Positions 1-6,900 of a stretch of 7,239 nt of DNA are shown piece by piece. Below the pieces are notes generated by a model, which saw nothing but the letters and a program-made list of their open reading frames with translations, ran no database searches and was not told the origin of the DNA. The stretch lies in contig NZ_CAPJ01000479.1 of assembly GCF_000331775.1 (NCBI RefSeq), forward strand, positions 1 to 7,239, given 5' to 3'. This DNA comes from Xanthomonas translucens pv. translucens DSM 18974. Lineage in GTDB: Bacteria > Pseudomonadota > Gammaproteobacteria > Xanthomonadales > Xanthomonadaceae. Both the position numbers and the translations under genes were made by a program. Each line of letters opens with the position of its first letter. Within the stretch, counting starts at the first letter, position 1.

Positions 1-160
1 TGCGCGGCCTGCCCGCGAGCCCGCTCAATGGCGCAGGCTGCGCGGCCGGCGCCGCCACGGACGGATGGGCGGCCGTCGCGGGATCCGCTGCAGGCGGAGC
101 CGCGTGTGGTTGATCTGCCGGTTCCGCAGAGCCGGATCTGGTGATTCCCGCAGGTCGCAT
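1..160 (-). CDS. 5' fragment of an unknown gene, type III effector-like N-terminus
   Basis: An ATG at 160 preceded by GGAGG (172-168, spacing 7 nt) opens a frame with no stop to the window edge, giving 53 residues. The peptide begins MRPAGITRSGSAEPADQ and is Pro/Ala/Ser-rich, without a signal peptide or membrane segment, so it looks disordered. It ends with PLSGLAGRPR. That tail resembles PLDGLPARR near the N-terminus of Xanthomonas TAL effectors, and a Pro/Ser/Ala-rich secretion segment is typical of Xanthomonas effectors; no specific effector is recognised. Third-position GC is about two thirds, lower than I would expect of the mdt genes (not counted there), which fits effector genes but is a small sample. 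The strong ribosome binding site is the main evidence that it is a gene. A competing plus-strand frame is open from position 1 to a TGA at 142-144. The product beyond residue 53 is unseen, so effector status is a hypothesis. Confidence 0.5.
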   Translation of the reverse strand, partial: MRPAGITRSGSAEPADQPHAAPPAADPATAAHPSVAAPAAQPAPLSGLAGRPR

Positions 161-167
161 GGCACTC

Positions 168-172
168 CCTCC
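168..172 (-). promoter_or_regulatory. Ribosome binding site of the 5' gene fragment
   Basis: GGAGG on the minus strand, 7 nt upstream of the ATG at 160. It is the best Shine-Dalgarno match in the window and the main reason to call a gene there. Confidence 0.6.
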
Positions 173-254
173 GTCTTCGGTCTTGCACTGCCGCTGTTGG
201 CGCGGCGCAGCCGACAATGCCTGCCTGCCGCTGCGTGATTGCTGGAAAACCGCT

Positions 255-260
255 TCTATA
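255..260 (-). promoter_or_regulatory. Possible -10 element
   Basis: TATAGA on the minus strand lies in a locally less GC-rich patch about 95 nt before the ATG at 160. No good TTGACA-like hexamer is present 16-18 nt upstream, so if real it is a weak or activator-dependent promoter. Confidence 0.25.
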
Positions 261-429
261 GCGTGTCCGGATTCAGGCAGATACGCGCCGCGTTGCCTGC
301 AGCAGTGGCAGGCGCCGATGCGCCACCTCACTGTCGATCGCCGCCGCCTGGCCGCCGCCGTTTTCCATCGCCCGCCAAGCGCATGGGCGCCCAGTACAGC
401 AGCAGCGCGTTCAACCTCGCCGCTGAGGA

Positions 430-454
430 GCGAACCCACGCGGCTGGATCCGAA
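430..454 (-). promoter_or_regulatory. PIP-box-like motif (TTCGG-N15-TTCGC)
   Basis: On the minus strand TTCGG (454-450), exactly 15 nt, then TTCGC (434-430). This fits the degenerate plant-inducible promoter consensus TTCGB-N15-TTCGB bound by HrpX in Xanthomonas, and it points toward the 5' gene fragment. Against it: the motif lies 269 nt from the ATG, and the window 30-32 nt downstream has no clean YANNNT -10 (the nearest, TACTGG, lacks the final T). Confidence 0.3.
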
Positions 455-560
455 GCGATGAACGACTCCCTGCTTCCGCCGGTGGCGCGCACGCGAAAGA
501 TGAATAGGATTCAGGACGCTGCTACCGGCGCCGCTGCGGCGTGGGATGACCCGCGCTTCA

Positions 561-592
561 AGCCAGGCGCCGCTGGCGATCTGCGCCTGGCT
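561..592. terminator. 10-bp inverted repeat downstream of mdtC
   Basis: AGCCAGGCGC (561-570) and GCGCCTGGCT (583-592) pair perfectly around a 12-nt loop, about 50 nt past the mdtC stop. As a minus-strand RNA it would be a very stable hairpin ending the mdt transcript. No T-run follows on either strand, so it is not a classical intrinsic terminator; it may act as an RNA 3'-end stabiliser or Rho-linked structure. A second 7-bp repeat, GCTGCCG (590-596) with CGGCAGC (614-620), overlaps one arm and could form an alternative fold. Confidence 0.4.
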
Positions 593-641
593 GCCGTCGC
601 CGCCAGATCAGGCCGGCAGCGGCGTGGATCACCCCCGCCGC

Positions 642-3600
642 TCAGCGGGTCGCCGGCGTGACCGGTGCCGCTCGTCCGTTCGCCGACGAGCGGCGCCGGG
701 CCTTCCAGCGCTCGCGCAGGCAGGAGAAGATCACGTACAGCGCCGGCGTACTGAGCAGGGTCAGGCTCTGCGAGATCAGCAGGCCGCCGATCATCGCGAT
801 GCCCAGCGGGCGGCGCAGTTCCGAGCCTTCGCCCAGGCCCACCGCCAGCGGCACCGCGGCCAGGATCGCCACCATCGTGGTCATCATGATCGGGCGGAAG
901 CGCACCACGCAGGCCTCGCGCACCGCCTCCAGCGGCGACTTGCCGTGCTCGCGCTCGGCGACCACGGCGAAGTCGATCATCATGATCGCGTTCTTCTTGA
1001 CGATGCCGATCAGCAACACCAGCGCGATCATCGAGATCACCGACAGCTCGGTGTCGGTGACCCACAGCGCCAGCAGCGCGCCCATGCCCGCGGCCGGCAG
1101 CGTGGACAGGATCGTCACCGGGTGCACCAGGCTCTCGTACAGCATGCCCAGCACGATGTAGACCACCACGATCGCCGCCAGCACCAGGATCAGCATCGAA
1201 TTCGGCTGCAATGCCACGCCGAAGCCGCCGCCGTCGGCGATGCGGATGTCGCCGGGCATGCGCAGGCCGGCGACGGTGGCGGCGATGATCGCGTCGCCTT
1301 CGCCGGTGCTCACGCCCGGCGCCAGGTTGTAGCTCAGGTCCATCGTCGTGTACTGGTTCTGATGGGTGATCTGCGGCGGCGCCAGGCCCGGCACCTGGTG
1401 CGCCACCGCGGTGAGCGGCACCATCGCGCCGCTGCGCGTGGGCACGTAGATCCGGTCCAGCGCCGCCGGCGTGGCGGTCTGCTCGGGCAATGCGTTGACC
1501 ACCACGCTGTACTGGTTGAGATCCGAATAGATGGTGGAGATCTGGCGCTGGCCGAACGCGCCGTACAGCGCTCCGTCGATCGCGCCGATCGACACGCCCA
1601 GGCGCGCGGCCTGGGCGCGGTCGATGACGATGTTCTGGCGTAGGCCGGCGTTGTCCACATCGGTGCCGACGTCGCGCAACTTCGGGTTGCGCTTCAGCGC
1701 TTCCTGCAGCTTGGGCAGCCACTGCTGCAGCTGCGCGTTGTCGTTGCCCTGTAGCGAGACGCGGTACTGCGCGCCCTGACTGGTGCCGCCGCCGCCGTCG
1801 CTGGGCAGGTCCTGGATCGCGCGCAGGCGCAATTGCAGGTCGGGATAGCGGTCGGCCTTGGCGCTGAGCCGCGACAGCACCTGCGCGGTGGTCTCGGTGC
1901 GGCCCTCGTCGCGGCGCTTGAGTTCGATGTTGAAGCGGGCGCTGGAGCCCTGGCGGCTGCTGCCCAGGCGCGCGCCGACGATCTTCACCGCCGGATCGGA
2001 CATCAGCATGTCGGTGATGCGGCGTTGGCGGTTGACCATGTCGGCGAAGGACACGGTGGCGCTGGAACTGGCGCGGCCCGCGATCAGGCCGGTGTCCTGC
2101 GCCGGGAACGACCCTTTCTTCACCGCGCCGGCCAGGAACACGGTGGCGGCGATCAGCAGCAGCGGGGTCAGCGCCAGCAGCAGCGCGTGGCGCAGCGAGA
2201 AATCCAGCGCCACGGTGTACACGCGCAGCATGCCGGCATGCACGCGCTCCAGCCAGGCGCCGAAGCGGCCCGGTCGTTCTGGCTCGGCGTGCGCGGACAG
2301 GAAGCGGCTGCACAGCGCCGGGGTCAGGGTCAGCGAGACCAGCGCCGAGACGCAGATCGCCGCGACCAGGGTTACGGTGAACTCGCGGAAGAACGTGCCG
2401 ATCATGCCGCTGGCGAACAGGATCGGGATGAACACCGCCACCAGCGAGGCGGTGATCGAGACGATGGTGAAGCCGATCTCGCGCGCGCCGGCCAGCGCTG
2501 CGTCCAGCCGCGACATGCCTGCGTCGAGGTGGCGCATGATGTTCTCGATCACCACGATCGCATCGTCGACGACGAAGCCGATCGCGATCACCAGCGCCAA
2601 CAGGCTCAGGTTGTTCAGGGTGAAGCCCAGCACGTACATCGCCAGCGCCGCGCCGGCCAGCGACAGCGGCACGGTGGCCGCGGCGATCAGCGTCGGCGCC
2701 AGCCGGCGCAGAAACAGCGCCATGGTCAGCACCACCATCGCCAGGCTGATCAGCAGCGTGACCTGGACCTCGTTCAACGAGGCGCGGATGGTCGGGGTGC
2801 GGTCGAAGTAGGCGGACATCCTGGTGCCCGGCTGCAGATAGCCGCGCAGCATCGGGATCTGGGCCTTGACCCGGTCCACGGTCTCCACGATGTTGGCGCC
2901 GGCGCTGATGAACACGGACATCACCACCGCCGGCTTGCCGCCGAACCAGGCCGCCTGGTAGGCGTCCTGTTGGCCGTCGTAGACATTGGCCACGTCGCGC
3001 AGGCGCACGGTGCGACCGTTCTGCTGCGAGATCACCACCTGGCCGAAGTCGGCGGCCTTGGCCACCGAATCGTTGGCCACGATCGCGGTGGTGGAGGCGC
3101 CATCGCTGAGGAAGCCGGTGGGCGAAGTCACGTTGGCCGCGCGCACCGCGTTGCGCAGATCGTCCGGGGTCAGCCCCATCGCGTTGAGCGCGCGCAGGTT
3201 CACGTCCACCCGCACCGCCGGGGTGGAGGCGCCGCCGATGTCGACCGAGGCCACGCCGCTGATCTGGCGCAGGCGCTGCGCCAGCAGCGAGTCGGCGACG
3301 TTGTACAGCTCGTCGGCCGACTGCGTCTGGGAGGTCAGCGCGATGGCGATGACCGGATCGTCGTTGGGATTGGCCTTCTGGTAGCGCGGCGTGGACAGGC
3401 CCGATGGCAGGTCGGCCTGCGCGGAATTGATCGCGGTCTGCACGTCCTGCGCGGCCGAATCGATGTCACGGTCGCTCTGGAACATCATGAACACCTGGCT
3501 GTTCCCCTCCGAACTGGAGGAGCGCATGGTGTCGATGCCAGGGATCTGGCCCAGATGCCGTTCCAGCGGCGCGGTGACCGTGGACGCCATCGTCGAGGCA

Positions 3601-3764
3601 TCGGCGCCGGCCTGGCTGGCCTGCACGAAGATCACCGGGATCGAGATGTTCGGCAGCGCCGCCACGCCCAGGCGCAGGTAGCACATCATGCCGATCACGA
3701 ACAGGCCGATGGCCAGCAGCGTGGTGCCGATCGGGCGGCGGATGAAGGGGCTTGAGAGGTTCAT
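642..3764 (-). CDS. mdtC: MdtC-type RND multidrug efflux transporter subunit
   Basis: This is a complete 1040-residue RND inner-membrane subunit, partner of the upstream mdtB. TM1 is near 12-30, TM2-TM6 about 334-485, TM7 about 527-547 and TM8-TM12 about 857-1010, with two large periplasmic loops. The TM4 relay pair is D400/D401 in GFVVDDAIVVIEN, the TM10 lysine is K924 in GIVKKNAIMMIDFA, and TM11 has R955 and T962. In E. coli the two proteins form an MdtB2C heterotrimer that exports bile salts, novobiocin and similar compounds; this is family knowledge, not seen here. I place the start at the ATG at 3764, giving MNLSSPFIRRPIGTT, which aligns with the MdtB N-terminus. A GTG at 3911 would add 49 residues that are only translated repeat DNA (for example SRVPSPET), so it is rejected. 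No Shine-Dalgarno sequence precedes the ATG, because the inserted element ends there; translation may depend on coupling. The gene ends with TGA at 644-642. No mdtD or outer-membrane factor gene follows. Confidence 0.94.
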   Translation of the reverse strand: MNLSSPFIRRPIGTTLLAIGLFVIGMMCYLRLGVAALPNISIPVIFVQASQAGADASTMASTVTAPLERHLGQIPGIDTMRSSSSEGNSQVFMMFQSDRDIDSAAQDVQTAINSAQADLPSGLSTPRYQKANPNDDPVIAIALTSQTQSADELYNVADSLLAQRLRQISGVASVDIGGASTPAVRVDVNLRALNAMGLTPDDLRNAVRAANVTSPTGFLSDGASTTAIVANDSVAKAADFGQVVISQQNGRTVRLRDVANVYDGQQDAYQAAWFGGKPAVVMSVFISAGANIVETVDRVKAQIPMLRGYLQPGTRMSAYFDRTPTIRASLNEVQVTLLISLAMVVLTMALFLRRLAPTLIAAATVPLSLAGAALAMYVLGFTLNNLSLLALVIAIGFVVDDAIVVIENIMRHLDAGMSRLDAALAGAREIGFTIVSITASLVAVFIPILFASGMIGTFFREFTVTLVAAICVSALVSLTLTPALCSRFLSAHAEPERPGRFGAWLERVHAGMLRVYTVALDFSLRHALLLALTPLLLIAATVFLAGAVKKGSFPAQDTGLIAGRASSSATVSFADMVNRQRRITDMLMSDPAVKIVGARLGSSRQGSSARFNIELKRRDEGRTETTAQVLSRLSAKADRYPDLQLRLRAIQDLPSDGGGGTSQGAQYRVSLQGNDNAQLQQWLPKLQEALKRNPKLRDVGTDVDNAGLRQNIVIDRAQAARLGVSIGAIDGALYGAFGQRQISTIYSDLNQYSVVVNALPEQTATPAALDRIYVPTRSGAMVPLTAVAHQVPGLAPPQITHQNQYTTMDLSYNLAPGVSTGEGDAIIAATVAGLRMPGDIRIADGGGFGVALQPNSMLILVLAAIVVVYIVLGMLYESLVHPVTILSTLPAAGMGALLALWVTDTELSVISMIALVLLIGIVKKNAIMMIDFAVVAEREHGKSPLEAVREACVVRFRPIMMTTMVAILAAVPLAVGLGEGSELRRPLGIAMIGGLLISQSLTLLSTPALYVIFSCLRERWKARRRSSANGRAAPVTPATR
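3761..3764. repeat. Putative 4-bp target-site duplication, mdtC side
   Basis: TCAT here (ATGA on the coding strand) is identical to 3913-3916 at the other end of the element. It contains the mdtC start codon and the stop of the 51-codon frame running through the element. Four bases can match by chance, but the position exactly at both ends of the 40-bp inverted repeat supports a duplication. Confidence 0.55.
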
Positions 3765-3916
3765 TGTTTCGGGACTCGGGACTCGGGACGCGGGACTCGC
3801 GAAGCCGGTGTGGTTCGCGCTTTCCGTGAAAGTCCCGCGGCGCGCTGTAGCACGGACTCTGCACGGACACCGCTTTCCGAGTCCCGAGTCTTGAGTCCCC
3901 AGTCCCGGCACATCAT
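3761..3916 (-). CDS. Possible 51-residue coupling ORF across the repeat element
   Basis: An open frame of 51 codons starts at the ATG overlapping the mdtB stop (ATGATG, 3916-3911) and ends with a TGA overlapping the mdtC ATG (ATGA, 3764-3761). GGAG at 3928-3925 lies 8 nt before the first ATG and is a credible ribosome binding site. The predicted peptide, beginning MMCRDWGLKTRDSE and ending SRVPRPESRVPKQ, is translated repeat DNA with no domain, signal or membrane segment, so a function for the peptide is doubtful. Its likely value, if translated, is to carry ribosomes from mdtB to mdtC, whose own start lacks a ribosome binding site. All three minus-strand frames are largely open through the element, so openness alone is weak evidence. 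Confidence 0.3.
   Translation of the reverse strand: MMCRDWGLKTRDSESGVRAESVLQRAAGLSRKARTTPASRVPRPESRVPKQ
3765..3804 (+). repeat. Terminal inverted repeat, mdtC-side arm
   Basis: Read on the plus strand this arm is TGTTTC, then GGGACTC, GGGACTC, GGGACGC, GGGACTC, then GCGAAG. It matches the reverse complement of 3873-3912 at 32 of 40 positions. Its outer end abuts the mdtC start codon, so the bases just upstream of ATG (CCGAAACA in the mRNA) come from the repeat. Confidence 0.9.
3873..3912 (-). repeat. Terminal inverted repeat, mdtB-side arm
   Basis: Read on the minus strand this arm is TGTGCC, then GGGACTG, GGGACTC, AAGACTC, GGGACTC, then GGAAAG. The number and length of units match the opposite arm exactly. 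It abuts the mdtB stop codon. Confidence 0.9.
3913..3916. repeat. Putative 4-bp target-site duplication, mdtB side
   Basis: TCAT here is ATGA on the coding strand. It contains the mdtB TGA stop and the first ATG of the 51-codon frame. It pairs with 3761-3764; together they suggest that the original junction was a single 4-nt ATGA overlap between mdtB and mdtC. Confidence 0.55.
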
Positions 3917-6900
3917 GCCGGCCGCTCCGCCGCCGCCGCCCGCCGCTCCCGATACGCGCGCAGCCGCTCGGAGGCGCGCTCCATGTACAGGTAGATCACC
4001 GGCGTGGTGTACAGGGTGACCAGCTGCGACAGCAGCAGACCGCCGACGATGGCGATGCCGAGCGGGCGCCGCAGTTCCGAGCCGATACCGTCGCCCAGCG
4101 CCAGCGGCAGCGCGCCGAGCATCGCCGCGGCGGTGGTCATCATGATCGGGCGGAAGCGCAACAGGCAGGCGCGGCGGATCGCGTCGTGCGCGTTGGCGCC
4201 CTCGCGGCGCGCGTCGATCGCGAAGTCGATCATCATGATCGCGTTCTTCTTGACGATGCCGATCAGCAGCACGATGCCGACGATGCCGTCCACCGACAGG
4301 CTCAGCCCGCACAGCATCAGCGCCAGCAGCGCGCCGACGCCGGCCGGCGGCAGCGTGGAGATGATCGTCAACGGATGGATGTAGCTCTCGTAGAGCACGC
4401 CGAGCACGATGTAGATCAGCACCACCGAGGCCAGCAGTAGCCACACGATATCGGCCTGGCTGCCGGTGAATTCGGCTGCCTTGCCGATGAACTCGGCATG
4501 CAGCTGCGGCGGCAGCTGCAATTGCTCCCTGGTCTCCTCGATCGCGGCCACCGCCTGCGACAGCGAGTAGCCCGGCGCCAGGTTGAACGACACCGTCACC
4601 GCCGGCAGCTGTTGCTGGTGGCTGACCACCAGCGGCGTGGTGGTGACCTTTGCCGCAGCCAGCGCCGCCAGCGGCACGATGCCGCCGCTGCCGACGGCGA
4701 TGCCGGTGTTCTGGTTGCCGATGCCGGTAGCGGTGGACGAATTGCTGGAGGTGGTCTGGCCGAAGCTGGTGGCGTTGCTGGCGGTCAGCGCGCCGCTGCC
4801 GTTGCTGGTCACCGCCAGCTGGTGCAGCAGCGCGGTGCTGTTGCGGAATTGCGGCGCCACTTCCAGCACCACGCGGTACTGGTTGAGCTGGGTGAAGATG
4901 GTGGAGATCTGGCGCTGGCCGAAGGCGTCGTACAGGGTGTCGTCAATGGTCTGCATCGGCACGCCGAGCGCGCTGGCCTTGTCGCGGTCCACGCTCAGTT
5001 CCAGCGCGCGGCCCTGGTTGGCCAGGTTGTTGTCCACGTCGGCCAGTTCCGGGCGCTTGCGCAGCGCTTCGGTCAGACGCGCGCCCTGCGTCGCCAGCTC
5101 GGCGCTGTCCACGTCCGACAGCGAGTACTGGTATTCGGTCGCGGCCACGCGCGTGTCCAGGGTCACGTCCTGCACCGGCTTCAGGTACAGCGCCACGCCC
5201 GGCAGCCCGGCCACCGCCTTCTGCAGCCGCGGCAGCACCGCGTCCAGGCCGTCGCGGTCGGCGCGGGCCTTCAGCACGATGCTGAGCTGGCCCTGGTTGA
5301 GGGTGGGATTCATCGAGCCGGCGCCGATGAAGGCGGCCACCCCGGTCACCGCCGGGTCCTTGCGCAGCGCCGCGGCTACCGCTTCGGTGCGCTGCTGCAT
5401 CTGCGGGAACGCCACGTTCTGGTCGGCCTGGACCACCCCGGTGATCAGCCCGGTGTCCTGTTCGGGCAGCAGGCCCTTCGGGATCACCACGTACAGCACC
5501 ACGGTCAGCACCATCGTCGCCAGCGCGATCGCCAGGGTCAGCGGCTGGTGCCCGAGCACCCAGTCCAGGGTGCGCTCGTACAGCGCCACGGTGCGCGTCC
5601 ACACGGTGGTCTTGCCGGCGGCGGCCGCGCGCTCGTGCGCGTCCTCGCCTTCGGGCAGCGCGTCGGGCTTGAGCAGGTAGGCGCACATCATCGGCGTCAG
5701 CGTCAGCGACACCAGCATCGAGATCACCACCGCGATCGACAGCACCCAGGCGAACTCATGGAACAGGCGGCCGGTGACGCCGGGCATCAGGATCAGCGGC
5801 AGGAACACCGCCACCAGCGACACGGTCAGCGACAGCACGGTGAAGCCGATCTGCTTGGCGCCGATCTCCGCCGCTTCGCGCCCGCTCTTGCCCTGCTCGA
5901 TGTAGCGCACGATGTTCTCGATCATCACGATCGCGTCGTCGACCACGAAACCGGTGGCCACCACCAGCGCCATCAGCGACAGGTTGTCCAGCGACATGCC
6001 GGCGAAGGCCATCACCGCGAAGGTGCCGGCCAGCGACAGCGGCACCGCCACCGACGGGATGATCGTGGCCCACAGCCGGCGCAGGAACACGAAGATCACC
6101 GCCACCACCAGGAAAATGGTCAGGATCAGGGTGAACTTGACCTCGTGCACCGAGGCGCGGATGGTCTCGGTGCGGTCGGAGAACACATCCAAGTGCACGC
6201 CTCTCGGCAGCACGCCCTGCAGCTGCGGCAGGATCGCGCGGATCTGCTCCACCGTCTGCACGATGTTGGCGCCGGGCTGGCGGCGGATCTCCAGCAGCAC
6301 CGCCGGCTTGCCGTCGGCCCAGGCGGCAAGCTGATCGTTCTCCACCCCGTCCACCACCTGCGCCACGTCCGACAGCCGCACCGGCGCGCCGTTCCTGTAG
6401 CTGATGACGGTGTCGCGGTAGTCGGCGGCGCTGGACAGCTGGTCGTTGGTGCCGATGCTGTAGGACTGGGTCTTGCCGTTGAGCGAGCCCTTCGGCGCGT
6501 TGACGTTGGTTTCGGTCAGCGCGCTGCGCAGCGCTTCCATGGTCAGGCCCATGTTCGACAGCTGCGCCGGGTTGACCTGGATGCGCACGGCCGGGCGCAC
6601 GTTGCCGGCGATCGACACCAGGCCCACCCCAGGCACCTGCGACAGGCGCTGCGCCAGGATCGAGTCGGCGTAGTTGTTCACGTCGCGCAACGGCAGCGTG
6701 TCGGAGCTGAGCTTGAGGGTCAGGATCGCCGCGTCGGCCGGGTTCACCCGGTTGTAGACCGGCTGGTAGGGCAGCGACGAGGGCAGGGTGGACTGGCGGA
6801 TCGCCGCCTGCACGTCCTGCGCGGCGATGTCGATGTCGCGGTCCATCGCGAACTGCAGGATGATCGTGGACAGGCCCGCCGAGGAATCGGAGGTCATCAT

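Larger units (their letters stand above)
161..641. other. Intergenic region without a convincing gene
   Basis: This 481-bp stretch between mdtC and the 5' gene fragment contains only the inverted repeat, the PIP-box-like motif, the possible -10 and a ribosome binding site described separately. Frames on both strands are open because the DNA is GC-rich. None of them has a good ribosome binding site or a recognisable product. One minus-strand frame (GTG near 497, ending after about 54 codons) contains a coding-like stretch, LNALLLYWAPMRLAG, but has no Shine-Dalgarno sequence and is not called. Confidence 0.6.
3765..3912. mobile_element. 148-bp MITE-like inverted-repeat element between mdtB and mdtC
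   Basis: The whole mdtB-mdtC spacer is one symmetric unit. Each end begins TGT and reads inward as a 6-nt cap, four GGGACTC-type heptamers and a 6-nt inner cap ending in AAG. The arms, 3765-3804 and 3873-3912, are inverted repeats matching at 32 of 40 positions. Just inside them CGGTGT (3806-3811) pairs with ACACCG (3867-3872), extending the symmetry with a 1-nt slip. The centre holds a small hairpin, CTTTC-CGT-GAAAG (3820-3832). TCAT occurs immediately outside both ends (3761-3764 and 3913-3916), which looks like a 4-bp target duplication. There is no transposase, so it would be a non-autonomous miniature element moved in trans, or an extragenic palindromic repeat. I recall similar GGGACTC or GGGATTC strings in Xanthomonadaceae intergenic regions, but cannot name a described family. 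The repeat structure is certain; insertion by transposition is inference. Confidence 0.75.

Noticed and set aside
1..144. Plus-strand frame ending at TGA 142-144 as the 3' end of a gene
   Set aside because: Its third-position GC is plausible for this genome, but it has no recognisable C-terminus, no terminator follows, and the minus-strand frame over the same bases has a strong ribosome binding site. Not fully excluded.
239..661. 140-codon plus-strand ORF in the 3' intergenic region, running into the end of mdtC
   Set aside because: No ribosome binding site, no recognisable motif, and it overlaps the mdtC 3' end; openness is expected in DNA this GC-rich.
511..2313. 600-codon minus-strand ORF in another frame of mdtC
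   Set aside because: It lies entirely over mdtC coding sequence and its tail, and its Arg/Ala/Gly-rich translation is typical of out-of-frame GC-rich DNA.
1833..3755. 640-codon plus-strand ORF opposite mdtC
   Set aside because: It is a shadow of the GC-rich codons of mdtC; its His/Arg/Gln/Gly-rich translation has no recognisable fold and it has no ribosome binding site of note.
3765..3911. GTG-initiated 49-residue N-terminal extension of mdtC
   Set aside because: It is translated inverted-repeat DNA, has no family similarity, and the true MdtC N-terminus (MNLSSPFIRRP) starts at the ATG at 3764.
3765..3912. CRISPR array or direct tandem-repeat locus
   Set aside because: The repeated units are 7 nt with no spacers and the two blocks are inverted relative to each other, which fits an inverted-repeat element, not CRISPR.
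4583..5680. 365-codon plus-strand ORF opposite mdtB
   Set aside because: Antisense shadow; Ser/Ala/Arg-rich composition and no domain.
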